From: Cellulosimicrobium cellulans
GTDB taxonomy: Bacteria; Actinomycetota; Actinomycetes; Actinomycetales; Cellulomonadaceae
Assembly (NCBI RefSeq): GCF_024124905.1
Contig: NZ_JAMXST010000005.1
Coordinates: 248,001-312,000 of the forward strand
DNA: 64,000 nt
Direction: 5' to 3'
In this document: positions 36,631-45,379 of the stretch, one piece after another
Numbering within the stretch: position 1 is the stretch's first letter
Layout: the number at the start of each line of letters is the position of its first letter
The notes under the pieces: generated by a model
Seen by the model: the letters and a program-made list of their open reading frames with translations, nothing else
Database searches by the model: none
What the model was told of the DNA's origin: nothing
Program-made: the position numbers and the translations under genes

Positions 36631-36663
36631 GGGGCTGTCGATGTCGTCATGTTCGACAGCCCC
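36631..36663 (-). terminator. Terminator of the I36-like gene
   Basis: Perfect 11-bp stem, GGGGCTGTCGA and complement, 11-nt loop, between the secreted-protein gene and the lipoprotein gene. It would let the secreted protein be made in excess of the transporter genes. Confidence 0.65.
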
Positions 36664-36680
36664 ACGACCACCCACTACGA

Positions 36681-37118
36681 CTACTTGCACCCGTACTCGA
36701 CCGAGCCGAACGCCCCCGAGAGCAGTTCGTCGTTGAACCCAGCGGGAGCATTCCCTCCGCTGTCGCCCAAGTTGCCGTCGCCCGACCCGGGCTTGAGGCC
36801 GAAGGAAGGGCCCTGATAACCCGGGTTGATGTAGTAGAAGGCGTACTCGTACCTGCCCTTGTTGGAGACCGAGCTCACTGAGTAGCCACCGTTACCGCCG
36901 ACGCCCGCGTACGTACGCCAAGAGAAGTCGTACTGGCACTCGAAGAAGGAGAAGTGACCGGCCTCGACCGAGCCCGTCCGGTAGCCGGTGTCTCGCCACT
37001 GGCACGAATACCCCAACGGGCAATCGGCCGTGGCTGCCGTCGCCGGTACCGCCAGGCCGACGCTGCCACCGAGTGCCAGCAGACCTGTGGTGACCAGGCC
37101 AATGATCGTTCGCTTCAT
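36681..37118 (-). CDS. Secreted I36-like (peptidase inhibitor/crystallin-fold) protein
   Basis: A 145-residue precursor with a clear signal peptide (cleavage near ATA-AT, residue 29). The mature protein has four cysteines (33, 39, 61, 144) and two Greek-key-like halves; ADCPLGYSCQW and YYINPGYQGPSFGLKPG...NLGD...FND resemble the peptidase-inhibitor I36 (SMPI-like) family. ATG with GGGAG upstream is chosen over a longer reading. Base composition is visibly less GC-rich than neighbours. It takes the same position as the small secreted protein of locus 1. Confidence 0.7.
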   Translation of the reverse strand: MKRTIIGLVTTGLLALGGSVGLAVPATAATADCPLGYSCQWRDTGYRTGSVEAGHFSFFECQYDFSWRTYAGVGGNGGYSVSSVSNKGRYEYAFYYINPGYQGPSFGLKPGSGDGNLGDSGGNAPAGFNDELLSGAFGSVEYGCK

Positions 37119-37271
37119 CGCGTCTCCCTGCTTTCGGCCCCCCTGCTGAGGGCGAACGGGGCCAACCGTCGCAGATCGACCATCGGGCGCATAAGGGTTC
37201 TCACCATCTGGACCGTTTGCGGCCACCCCCTGCGTTCCGGGTGGAGTCGGGCACTAATTCAGACCGCGTCG

Positions 37272-37781
37272 TCAGGGGTGCGCTCCATGGACCTGTGCAG
37301 GACCAGTCGCGGAGCCGTGGGCGACGAGGCGCGGGAGGACGAACCAGAGGCCGACGAGCAGGACGAGCGCGCAGCCGCTCGACCACAGCGCCGCGGTGCG
37401 GTTCACGACGACGTCGACCACGAGCAGGACCGTCCCCGTGACGACGAACGCGAGGACGAGCACGCCGACCCGGGCGATGCGGTCGCTCAGGGTGACGAGC
37501 GCCGTCTTGCGGTGCTTGCGGAACAGCGCGCGGTGCAGGCTCACGGGCGTGACGAACAGGCCGGTGGACAGCACGGCGAGCGCCACGAGGGTGAGGTAGA
37601 CACCGGTCTGGAACGAGTCGAGGTCGCCGAAGCGCTGCTGGAACGGCAGCGTGAGCAGGAACCCCGTGAGGATCTGCACGCCCATCTGCATGACGCGCAG
37701 CTCCTGGAGCAGCTCGGCCCAGTTGCGGTCGGACCGTTCGTCGGCCGACTCGTCACGCCCGTCGCTGACCTGCGTGGTCAT
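37272..37781 (-). CDS. DUF6328 family membrane protein
   Basis: A 169-residue protein with a charged N-terminus and four helices; the motif ELRVMQMGVQILTGFLLTLPF followed by RFGDLD (split here) and ALFRKHRK is characteristic of actinobacterial DUF6328 proteins. Function unknown. Divergent from the PAS-ANTAR gene. Confidence 0.8.
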   Translation of the reverse strand: MTTQVSDGRDESADERSDRNWAELLQELRVMQMGVQILTGFLLTLPFQQRFGDLDSFQTGVYLTLVALAVLSTGLFVTPVSLHRALFRKHRKTALVTLSDRIARVGVLVLAFVVTGTVLLVVDVVVNRTAALWSSGCALVLLVGLWFVLPRLVAHGSATGPAQVHGAHP

Positions 37782-37873
37782 GAGTCCTCCCTCGCGCCGC
37801 CCCTGGGCTAATCTTCCTTCTGCTGGGGTCAGGAATCGGCTCCGTCCTGATCGATCTCCGGGGACCCCCATCG

Positions 37874-38614
37874 ATGGACGCTGTCCTGCCCTCCGACGTC
37901 GCGGAACCCGACGACGTCGTCCCTCCGGCTCTCGCCGACCTCCTCGCCGCCCTCGGCCCGGGTGACCCCCAGCCGGTCGGGCGCTTCCGCGTCGACGTCG
38001 CCACGGACACGTGGTGGTGGTCGGACGAGGTGTACGAGATGCACGGCTTCGCGCCCGGCGAGGTCGTCCCGACGACGGCGCTCGTCCTGTCCCACAAGCA
38101 CCCCGAGGACCGGGAGCGCGTCGCGAGCGAGCTCGCGCACGCGGCGCGCACCGGGGAGCCGTTCGGGTCCATGCACCGCATCGTGGACGCGACGGGCCGG
38201 ACTCGCACGCTCGCCGTGGCCGCGCAGGGCCGCCGCCTCGACGGCGGGGCCCCGTGGGCGGCCGTCGTGGGGTACTTCGTCGACCTGACGACCGCGCACG
38301 AGGAGGCGGCCCGGCGCGAGGCGACGGCGTCGATCCGCGCGGCGGACGCGTCACGCTCGGTGATCGAGCAGGCCAAGGGCGTCCTCATGACGGCGTTCGC
38401 GATCGGACCGGACGACGCGTTCGAGCTGCTGCGACGACGCTCGAACGACGCGAACGTGCCCGTGCGCGAGCTCGCGCGCCGGCTGGTCGCGGCCGTCGTC
38501 GACGGGAGCGTGGCGGGCGCGGGCGGAGGCGCGCTCGACGAGACTGCCCGACGTCGCATCGACCGGCTCCTCGGAGGTGCGGACGACGGCACGCCCACGG
38601 GCGCGCTCGACTGA
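37874..38614 (+). CDS. PAS-ANTAR RNA-binding antiterminator regulator
   Basis: A 246-residue cytoplasmic regulator. A PAS_3 domain (about 35-135: WWWSDEVYEMHGF, HKHPEDRERV) is followed by an ANTAR domain (about 150-210: SVIEQAKGVLMTAFAIGPDDAFELL), which in known members binds paired RNA hairpins to prevent termination. Highly similar in layout to the protein at 40709-41461. The ligand or signal is unknown. Confidence 0.9.
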   Translation: MDAVLPSDVAEPDDVVPPALADLLAALGPGDPQPVGRFRVDVATDTWWWSDEVYEMHGFAPGEVVPTTALVLSHKHPEDRERVASELAHAARTGEPFGSMHRIVDATGRTRTLAVAAQGRRLDGGAPWAAVVGYFVDLTTAHEEAARREATASIRAADASRSVIEQAKGVLMTAFAIGPDDAFELLRRRSNDANVPVRELARRLVAAVVDGSVAGAGGGALDETARRRIDRLLGGADDGTPTGALD

Positions 38615-38670
38615 CCGACGGACCGTCCGGACCGGCCCGCGGCACGGGGCCCGCCGGGGACGGCCTCGCC

Positions 38671-39486
38671 TCAGTCGGCCCCGACCCCCGGGATGCGCCG
38701 CGTGTCGACGATGTGGCGCGCGATGTCGACGAGCTTGATGTTCGCGTCCTGGGACACGCGGCTCATCACCGCGAACGCGCGCCCGGCCGTGAGCGAGTAG
38801 CGCTCCATGATGATGCCCTGCGCCTGCCCGATGAGGGTGCGCGTCTGGACGGCGGACTGGAGCTGCTCCTCGGTGCGCGCGGCGGAGATCGCGGCAGCAG
38901 CGACGGCAGCGAACGTCGACGCGAGGTGGTAGTCGTCGGGCCCGAAGGCGTCGGGCGACGTCGAGTACATGTTGAGCGCGCCGTGCGCGTTCTCCGACGT
39001 GTAGAGCTGCACGCACAGCATCGACCGGACCCCGAGCTCGCGCGCGACGGCGGGCGCCCAGAGCGGCCAGCGCGCGTCGGACTCGATGTCGCCCGACTCG
39101 ACCAGCGCGTGGTCGTGGACGGCGTCCAGGCACGGCCCCTCGTGGAGCTCGTACTGGAGCGCGTCGCCGCGCGCGACGAGCGGGTCGGACACCGCGGGGC
39201 TCTCGATCCGCCCGCGCGTGACGAGCGAGATGCCCGCGGACTCGCACCCCTCGACCATGGAGACCGCGAGCTCGACGACGCGGTCGAGCGTCTGCTGGAG
39301 GGTCGGCTCGTCGGCCAGCGCCCGCGCGGCGTCCGCGACGAGCCCGGCGACGCTCTGGTCCTCGACGCCGCCCACGATCTCGGGCAACCCGGCGACGCCC
39401 CCCGTCTGCGGGGCGGGGACGGTGGCTCCCGGACCCGCCGGCATGCCGACCGTGCCCTGCTCGACGCTCTGCTCGATGCTCGTCAT
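38671..39486 (-). CDS. GAF-ANTAR regulator
   Basis: A 271-residue protein with a GAF domain (about 65-200: LQQTLDRVVELAVSMVEGC, ELGVRSMLCVQLY) and a C-terminal ANTAR domain (about 205-262: TRTLIGQAQGIIMERYSLTAG, AFAVMSRVSQDAN). Family members act as signal-responsive RNA-binding antiterminators. Convergent with the PAS-ANTAR gene. Confidence 0.9.
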   Translation of the reverse strand: MTSIEQSVEQGTVGMPAGPGATVPAPQTGGVAGLPEIVGGVEDQSVAGLVADAARALADEPTLQQTLDRVVELAVSMVEGCESAGISLVTRGRIESPAVSDPLVARGDALQYELHEGPCLDAVHDHALVESGDIESDARWPLWAPAVARELGVRSMLCVQLYTSENAHGALNMYSTSPDAFGPDDYHLASTFAAVAAAAISAARTEEQLQSAVQTRTLIGQAQGIIMERYSLTAGRAFAVMSRVSQDANIKLVDIARHIVDTRRIPGVGAD

Positions 39487-39810
39487 CTCGGCCTCCTCAC
39501 GGGTTCCCCGGGCCCAGCGTAGGCCGCCCTCACAGCGACCGGTACCCAGGGAGGCGGGCCGCGACGTCGTGCGCGGCCCGCCTCACCGGTCGTGCCGGAG
39601 GCCCCGCCCGGGCTGGGCGCCCGGACGGGTCGGGGGCGGTGGCCGTCTCGCCCGCACAGGGCGTGGCGGCTGGTGTCCCTGGGGCACCGCCGCTCTCGCG
39701 GCGGACCCGCCCCCGGGCAGGCGCGGACGCCTGCCCTCCGACCCTCCCGGGCGGGTCGCGGCCCTCGGCCGATCCGTCCGCGGCCCGCACGGGGAGGTCT
39801 CTTCCAGGCC
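39487..39810. other. Intergenic region without recognisable gene
   Basis: About 320 bp of GC-rich DNA upstream of the GAF-ANTAR gene. Reading frames are open by composition only. Short repeats of the type GGSCGGG are present, but no convincing hairpin or promoter. Confidence 0.5.
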
Positions 39811-40671
39811 CTAGAACACGGGCTTGCCTCCCGTCACCCCGAGGACGGTGCCGGAGACGTAGCTCGCGTCCGTCGGGGAGGCGAGGAAGACGAACGCCGG
39901 CGCGACCTCCGCGGGCTGCCCGGCCCGCCCGAGCGGCGTGTCCTGGCCGAACGTCTCGATCTTCTCCTCCGGCTGGGTGGCCGGTTGGAGCGGGGTCCAG
40001 ATGGGTCCGGGAGCGACGGCGTTGACCCGGATGCCCCGCGGCCCGAGCTCCGCCGCGAGGTTCACCGTGAGGTTGTTGATCGCGGCCTTGGTCGACGCGT
40101 AGTCGAGCAGCGACGTCGAGGGTTGGAACGCCTGGATCGACGAGTTGTTGACGATCGCCGACCCCTCCTCCAGGTGCTCGAGCGCCGACTGGGTGACCCA
40201 GAGCAGCGCGTAGAGGTTCGTCTTGAGGACGCGGTCGATCTCCGCGGTCGTGACGTCCTCGATGGACTCGCGCCGCGCCATCTGGAACCCGGCGTTGTTG
40301 ACGAGGACGTCGAGCCCGCCGAGCTCCGCGACGGCGCGCCCGGGCAGGTCGCGGGCGGTCGCCTCGTCGGTCAGGTCGCCGGGCAGGAGGGCGCACGTGC
40401 GGCCCGCCTCGCGGACCCAGCGCGCCGTCTCCTCGGCGTCCTCCTGCTCCTCGGGCAGGTAGCCGATCGCGACGTCCGCGCCCTCGCGCGCGTAGGCGAT
40501 CGCGACGGCGCGGCCGATGCCCGAGTCGCCGCCCGTCACGAGCGCGCGCAGACCCTCGAGCCGCCCGCTCCCCCGGTACGACTCCTCGCCGTGGTCGGGC
40601 GCCGGGTCCATGGGCCTCGTGAGGCCGGGCGGCTCCTGCTGCTGGGCCGGGAAGGCCGTCTCGTCCGTCAT
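39811..40671 (-). CDS. Short-chain dehydrogenase, general-stress type
   Basis: A 286-residue SDR with cofactor loop TGGDSGIGRAVA (about 47-58), NNAG motif, catalytic Ser (NNSSIQAF), Tyr-x3-Lys (DYASTKAAI) and the PRGIRVNAVAPGPIWTPL segment. The 40-residue N-terminal extension with a PPGLTRPMDP-like start is typical of the YhdF/YhxC/GsiB-type general-stress SDRs, which are NAD(P)-dependent. Substrate unknown. Its ANTAR neighbours may reflect stress control. Confidence 0.88.
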   Translation of the reverse strand: MTDETAFPAQQQEPPGLTRPMDPAPDHGEESYRGSGRLEGLRALVTGGDSGIGRAVAIAYAREGADVAIGYLPEEQEDAEETARWVREAGRTCALLPGDLTDEATARDLPGRAVAELGGLDVLVNNAGFQMARRESIEDVTTAEIDRVLKTNLYALLWVTQSALEHLEEGSAIVNNSSIQAFQPSTSLLDYASTKAAINNLTVNLAAELGPRGIRVNAVAPGPIWTPLQPATQPEEKIETFGQDTPLGRAGQPAEVAPAFVFLASPTDASYVSGTVLGVTGGKPVF

Positions 40672-40708
40672 GTCGTCCCTCCGTTCCGTCGGGGTCCTCT
40701 GCTCCGGC

Positions 40709-41461
40709 TCACGAGCGCGCGGGCTCGCGGCGGCGGGCGAGCTGGGCGTCGTGCGCGCGGGGCCGGGCGACCGGGCGCACGGCGGCGAGCGCCCCCGCGA
40801 CCGTCGCCTCGGCCGTCGGGCCCACCCCGCCGGCCTTGCTCAGCGCGCGCATGACCTGCGTCGCCGTCTCCTGGACCGGGACGCCCGCCTCGCCCGCCGC
40901 CTCGGCGAGGAGCTGGCCGGCCGCGACGTCGTCGACGCCGTGCACGGCCATGAGCACGCCCTTGACCTGCTCGACGGCGGCCTGGCTGACGAACGCGCGC
41001 GTCACGGCGCGCTGCGACTCGCGCTCCAGCGCCTCCTTGTGGGTCGGGCTGACGTCGACGACGTAGCCCGCGATCTCGACGACGCGGCCGCGAGCGTCCC
41101 GGCGGCCCTGGCCCGTCACGACGACCGAGCGGGCCTTGCCGTGCCCGTCGACGATGCGGTGCGCGCACGAGAAGGGGCGGCCGGAGCGGATCGCGTCCGT
41201 CGCGGCGCGGACGACGCGGGCCCGGTCGTCGGGGTGCTTGCGCGAGCGCAGCGCGTCCAGGCTCGGCTCGACGTCCCCCGGCGTCCAGCCGTGCATCGTG
41301 TACACCTCGTCCGACCACCACCAGGTCCCGGTGCCGAGCTCGACGCGGTACTGCCCCACGAGCAGGTGCGTGCCCACGGCGAGCACCTCGGCGAGGGTTG
41401 CGGGGCGCACGGGAGCGGTCTGCTCGGGGCTGGGGGTGGTGGTCGCGGAGATCGAGGCCAT
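40709..41461 (-). CDS. PAS-ANTAR regulator
   Basis: A 250-residue protein with PAS domain (about 35-135: WWWSDEVYTMHGWTPGDVEP, KHPDDRARVV) and ANTAR domain (about 150-205: QAAVEQVKGVLMAVHGVDDV). The PAS part is close to that of the 37874-38614 protein (shared WWWSDEVY-MHG, KHP-D motif, HRIVD), so the two are probably paralogues. Third ANTAR gene within 4 kb. Confidence 0.9.
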   Translation of the reverse strand: MASISATTTPSPEQTAPVRPATLAEVLAVGTHLLVGQYRVELGTGTWWWSDEVYTMHGWTPGDVEPSLDALRSRKHPDDRARVVRAATDAIRSGRPFSCAHRIVDGHGKARSVVVTGQGRRDARGRVVEIAGYVVDVSPTHKEALERESQRAVTRAFVSQAAVEQVKGVLMAVHGVDDVAAGQLLAEAAGEAGVPVQETATQVMRALSKAGGVGPTAEATVAGALAAVRPVARPRAHDAQLARRREPARS

Positions 41462-41565
41462 GGTGTCCTCCCAAAGTTCGGGGGGCTGCGGGCCGCTTCA
41501 TGACTCCGCCTCCAACCTAGCCCACTCGTCCGGAGTCGGCACCCGGGCTCCGCTACGGTGCGGGC

Positions 41566-42897
41566 ATGACCCGCGAGCCGCGCCGGACGATCGCCCAGCA
41601 CGCCGACGACGCGCTCGCGCTCGTCCGCCCGACGCCGTCGACGGACGTCCCGCTCGAGGACGCGGTCGGGGCGGTCCTCGCGGCGGACGTCGTCTCGACG
41701 CTCGACGCGCCCGCGTTCGACGCGTCCGCGATGGACGGGTACGCGGTGCGGTCGGAGGACGTGGCCGGGGCCACGACGGCGTCGCCGGTCGCGCTGCGCG
41801 TGGTCGGCGACGTCGCGGCGGGGGCACCGGGGCTCGACGCCCTCCTCGGGGTCGGCGAGGCGGTCCGGGTCATGACCGGGGCGCCGGTGCCGCGCGGCGC
41901 CGACCTCGTGGTCCCGGTCGAGCGCACGTCGACCGGGCGGTTCACGCCGGGGGCGGCCGGGAGCGGCCCCGCGACCGTCGAGGTCCACGACGCGTCGCGC
42001 AGCAACGTGCGGGCGCGGGGCGAGGACGTGCGCCGCGGTGACGTGGTCGTGGAGGCGGGAGCCGTGCTGACGGCTCGGCACGTCTCGGTCGCGGCGTCGG
42101 CGGGGCACGCGACCGTGCCGGTGCACCGCGCGCCCCGCGTCGCGGTGCTCTCCACGGGCAGCGAGCTCGTCGCGCCGGGGACCGCGCCGGGGCCGGGTCG
42201 GATCCCCGACTCCAACTCCGTCCTGCTCGCCGCGTCGGCGCGCACGGCCGGGGCGCACGTCGTGCGGCGGGGCGCGGTCGGCGACACGGCCGCCGCGCTC
42301 GTCGCGGCCCTCGACGACCTGCTGGGTGCGTTCGACGGCGCCCCGCCCGACCTCCTCGTCAGCACGGGCGGGGTGAGCGCGGGCGCGTTCGACGTCGTGC
42401 GCGAGATCCTCGACCCCGCGACGCGTGCCGGGACGGCGTGGGAGGGCGCCGTCGCCGACGCGCGGCTCGTCGCCGTCGGGATGCAGCCCGGCAAGCCGCA
42501 GGGCCTCGCGCGGTGGCGCGGCGTCCCGTGGCTCGCGCTGCCCGGCAACCCCGTGAGCGCGTTCGTGTCGTTCGAGCTGTTCGTGCGCCCCGTCCTGGAC
42601 CGCCTGCGGGGCGTCCCCGGGCAGGGGCGTGCGCTCGTCGGCCGCGTCGCCGCCGAGGGCTGGTCCTCGCCGGCAGGCCGCGAGCAGCTCGTGCTCGTGC
42701 GGCACACCGCGCCCGACGGCGCCCGCGTCGTCCCGGCCGGCCGGCACCGCGACCGCGGCGCGGACCCCGCGGAGGCGCGGGGGTCCGGCTCGCACCGCGT
42801 GAGCGCGCTCGCGCACGCCGACGCGCTCGCCGTCGTCGACGCGGACGTCACGTCGGTCGAGCCCGGCGACGCCGTCCGGGTCCTGCTCCTGGACTGA
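41566..42897 (+). CDS. moeA: Molybdopterin molybdenumtransferase MoeA
   Basis: Inserts molybdenum into adenylylated molybdopterin. The 443-residue protein has FDASAMDGYAVRSED, VRVMTGAPVPRGAD, the MoCF-binding STGSELV and STGGVSAGAFDVV motifs, and LPGNPVSAFVSFELFV. A TACGGT hexamer 6 nt before the ATG suggests a leaderless transcript. First of five same-strand Moco genes. Confidence 0.95.
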   Translation: MTREPRRTIAQHADDALALVRPTPSTDVPLEDAVGAVLAADVVSTLDAPAFDASAMDGYAVRSEDVAGATTASPVALRVVGDVAAGAPGLDALLGVGEAVRVMTGAPVPRGADLVVPVERTSTGRFTPGAAGSGPATVEVHDASRSNVRARGEDVRRGDVVVEAGAVLTARHVSVAASAGHATVPVHRAPRVAVLSTGSELVAPGTAPGPGRIPDSNSVLLAASARTAGAHVVRRGAVGDTAAALVAALDDLLGAFDGAPPDLLVSTGGVSAGAFDVVREILDPATRAGTAWEGAVADARLVAVGMQPGKPQGLARWRGVPWLALPGNPVSAFVSFELFVRPVLDRLRGVPGQGRALVGRVAAEGWSSPAGREQLVLVRHTAPDGARVVPAGRHRDRGADPAEARGSGSHRVSALAHADALAVVDADVTSVEPGDAVRVLLLD

Positions 42898-42939
42898 CCG
42901 TCGGGAACCCTCTCCGCACGCGCGTGCGAGAGTGGCGCC

Positions 42940-43422
42940 ATGAGCCCCACGCACGACTTCACGCACCTGGACGAGCGCGGCCACGCCCGCATGGTCGACG
43001 TCACCGCCAAGCAGCCCACCGTCCGTTCCGCGACGGCGACCGGCGTCGTGCGGTGCTCGCCGGAGATCGTCGCGGCGCTGCGCGACGGCACCGTCCCCAA
43101 GGGCGACGTGCTCGCCGTCGCGCGCATCGCGGGCATCGCGGGCGCCAAGCGCACGGCGGAGCTGCTGCCGCTCGCGCACGTCATCGGGGTGCACGGCGCC
43201 GTCGTCGACCTCGTCGTGGGCGACCACGGCGTCGACGTCACCGCGACCGTGCGCACCGCCGACCGCACGGGCGTCGAGATGGAGGCGCTCACCGCCGTGG
43301 CCGTCGCGGGCCTCGCGGTCGTCGACATGGTCAAGGGGCTCGACAAGTCCGTCGAGCTCACGGACGTGCGCCTCGTCGCCAAGACCGGGGGCAAGTCCGG
43401 CGACTGGCACCGCGAGCCGTGA
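42940..43422 (+). CDS. moaC: Cyclic pyranopterin monophosphate synthase MoaC
   Basis: Second step of molybdopterin precursor formation. The 160-residue protein has MVDVTAKQPTVRSATATG, the GAKRTAELLPLAH catalytic loop, and the DMVKGLDKSVELTDVRL/KTGGKSG C-terminal region with catalytic Lys. Stop overlaps the mobA GTG. The moaA partner is not in the window. Confidence 0.96.
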   Translation: MSPTHDFTHLDERGHARMVDVTAKQPTVRSATATGVVRCSPEIVAALRDGTVPKGDVLAVARIAGIAGAKRTAELLPLAHVIGVHGAVVDLVVGDHGVDVTATVRTADRTGVEMEALTAVAVAGLAVVDMVKGLDKSVELTDVRLVAKTGGKSGDWHREP

Positions 43423-44075
43423 CGGAACCCCGCCCGGCGTTCGTCTTCGACGCCGTCGTGCTGGCCGGGGGTCGTGCGGCGCGGCTCGGGACGCCCAAGC
43501 CGGGCGTCGTCGTCGGGGGCCGTCCCCTGCTGGAGCACGCGCTCGCGGCGACCGCCGGCGCGGTGCGGACCGTCGTCGTCGGGCCGGACGAGCTCGCCGA
43601 CCCCGCCCGCTACGCCCTGACGCGCGAGGACCCGCCCTTCGGGGGGCCCGTCGCGGGCATCGCGGCCGGGCTGGCGGCCCTGCCCGGGCCTGACGACGGC
43701 GGCGCGGCCTGGGTGCTCGTGCTCGCGTGCGACGTCCCCCGGGCCGCGGAGGCGGTGCCCGCGCTGCTCGCTGCGGCGCGCCGGCGGACGGGCGAGGTCG
43801 CCGTGCACGCGGTGCGCGGCGGGCGCGACCAGTGGCTCGTGGGGCTCTACGAGCGGGCCGCGCTCCAGGGCGCGCTCGACGCCCTGCCCGCGCTGCACGG
43901 AGCCTCGGTGCGCCGCCTGCTCGCGGGACTGCCCGCGCTCGCCGTCCCCGACGAGGACGGCGCCACCGACGACGTCGACACGTGGGAGGATGCCCGCGAG
44001 CAGGACCGCCGCCTGGGCGCGGGTGCGGAACCGGCGCCCGACGACACCCCGGACGACAGCAGGAGGCCACGATGA
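43419..44075 (+). CDS. mobA: Molybdenum cofactor guanylyltransferase-like MobA
   Basis: A 218-residue nucleotidyltransferase with the LAGGRAARLGTPKP glycine-rich loop, FGGPVAGIAAGL and the metal-binding LACDVPRA. It would attach GMP to molybdopterin, producing the bis-MGD form needed by NarG. GTG start overlaps moaC and its stop overlaps the next gene, so it is inside a coupled operon. Confidence 0.88.
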   Translation: MTEPRPAFVFDAVVLAGGRAARLGTPKPGVVVGGRPLLEHALAATAGAVRTVVVGPDELADPARYALTREDPPFGGPVAGIAAGLAALPGPDDGGAAWVLVLACDVPRAAEAVPALLAAARRRTGEVAVHAVRGGRDQWLVGLYERAALQGALDALPALHGASVRRLLAGLPALAVPDEDGATDDVDTWEDAREQDRRLGAGAEPAPDDTPDDSRRPR

Positions 44076-44362
44076 CGAACTTGGAGCGCTGGGTCGACGC
44101 GCTGGCGGGCGACCTCGACCTCGACCCCCAGGTGGTGGACATCGGCGCGATCCTCGACCTCGCGCGCGACGCCGCGCACGGCATCGAGCGTCCGGCCGCG
44201 CCCCTCACGACGTTCGTCGCGGGCTACGTCGCCGGGCTGGCCGCGCACGACGGCTCGGGCCGTACCGTGCAGGACGTCCTGGACCGCGCCGCCGAGCTCG
44301 CGCTCGCGTGGACGCCGGAGCCCGAGCTGCCCAGCACGGCGGCGGCCGAGACGCAGGACTGA
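44072..44362 (+). CDS. DUF6457 small protein in the Moco operon
   Basis: A 96-residue acidic helical protein (LERWVDALAGDLDLD start, AGYVAGLAA, VQDVLDRAAELALAW). It matches the short DUF6457 family found beside or fused to MobA in actinobacteria (established from family context). The start overlaps the mobA stop by ATGA. A role in Moco maturation or as a MobA partner is inference. Confidence 0.8.
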   Translation: MTNLERWVDALAGDLDLDPQVVDIGAILDLARDAAHGIERPAAPLTTFVAGYVAGLAAHDGSGRTVQDVLDRAAELALAWTPEPELPSTAAAETQD

Positions 44363-44365
44363 CCG

Positions 44366-44602
44366 ATGGTGACCGTCCGCTACTTCGCCGGGGCGCGCGA
44401 CGCCGCCGGCACCGAGACGGAGAGCGTCGACGCGACGACGGCCGGCGAGCTGCACGCCGCGCTCGTCGCCCGCCACCCCGCCCTGGCGGACGTGCTCCCC
44501 CGCTGCTCGCTCCTCGTCGGCGGCATCCGCGCGTCCACCGACGCCACCCCGATCGGTACGGACGAGACGGTCGACGTCCTGCCCCCGTTCGCAGGCGGCT
44601 GA
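44366..44602 (+). CDS. moaD: Molybdopterin synthase sulfur carrier subunit MoaD
   Basis: A 78-residue ubiquitin-fold protein ending in the di-glycine PPFAGG that carries the thiocarboxylate. Starts 3 nt after the DUF6457 stop. Its catalytic partner MoaE is not encoded in this window. Confidence 0.92.
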   Translation: MVTVRYFAGARDAAGTETESVDATTAGELHAALVARHPALADVLPRCSLLVGGIRASTDATPIGTDETVDVLPPFAGG

Positions 44603-44639
44603 CCCGGCCCCGCGCCGAGCAGGCACGGATCGCCTGGTG

Positions 44640-45149
44640 TCAGTGGTCGCCGCCGTCGAGCTGGGTGAGGACGTGCGGGAGGAGCGGCTCCAGGACCGCC
44701 CAGCCGTCGCGCACGCCGCCCGTCGAGCCGGGCAGGTTCACGACGAGCACCCGGCCTTCCGGGCCCGACGCGATCCCCGCGAGCCCGCGCGACAGCACGG
44801 CGGCCGGCACGTGCGCGGCGCCGCGCCGGCGCAGCTCCTCCGCGACGCCGGGGAGCTCCTGCGCCAGGACCTCGCGCGTCCCCTCGGGCGTGAGGTCGCG
44901 CGGCCCGACGCCGGTCCCGCCGGTCGTGAGCACGACGCGCGCTCCCCCGGCCACGGCCCGGTCGACGGCATCGCGGACGGAGGCGACGCCGTCGGGCACG
45001 AGGTCCGTGACGACCGGCCAGCCCGCCGCCTCCAGGAGCCCCGCGAGGAGCGGGCCCGAGCGGTCCTCCGCCTCGCCGCGCGAGCAGCGGTCGGACACGG
45101 TGACGACGGCGACGGTCGCGTCCGCGGCCGGTCCGGTGGCTTGGCTCAT
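44640..45149 (-). CDS. mog: Molybdopterin adenylyltransferase, MogA/MoaB family
   Basis: A 169-residue MoCF-binding protein with VVTVSDRCSRGEAEDRSGP, TTGGTGVGPRDLTPE and NLPGSTGGVRDGW, the adenylylation active site. It adenylates molybdopterin before MoeA inserts Mo. Convergent with moaD and divergent from narG, with about 230 bp shared upstream of narG. Confidence 0.92.
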   Translation of the reverse strand: MSQATGPAADATVAVVTVSDRCSRGEAEDRSGPLLAGLLEAAGWPVVTDLVPDGVASVRDAVDRAVAGGARVVLTTGGTGVGPRDLTPEGTREVLAQELPGVAEELRRRGAAHVPAAVLSRGLAGIASGPEGRVLVVNLPGSTGGVRDGWAVLEPLLPHVLTQLDGGDH

Positions 45150-45379
45150 GGCGCCACGGTAGCGACCCGCGTGGCCGGGTAGGGCGGGGTGTCGGGCGCG
45201 TCGCGCTCGGCGCGCGCGATCCGCCCGTTCTGGGCATAGTGGCTGTGGACCGACCCGCCGTCCCTGCTCGCCCAGGAGGCCCGCATGTCGTACGTGTCCG
45301 TGCCGTCAGCGCTGCCGGTGCGTGGGCCCTCGCGACCGCTCCGTGCCCGGCCCTCGACGTCCGGCGGCGGGCGAGCGGC

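Noticed and set aside
41116-44208. About 1000-codon antisense frame across the Moco genes
   Set aside because: Composition artefact of codon position bias; the overlapping moeA, moaC and mobA carry all conserved motifs.
45150-45379. FNR/CRP-type operator upstream of narG
   Set aside because: No TTGAT-N4-ATCAA or similar dyad could be seen in the 230-bp spacer.
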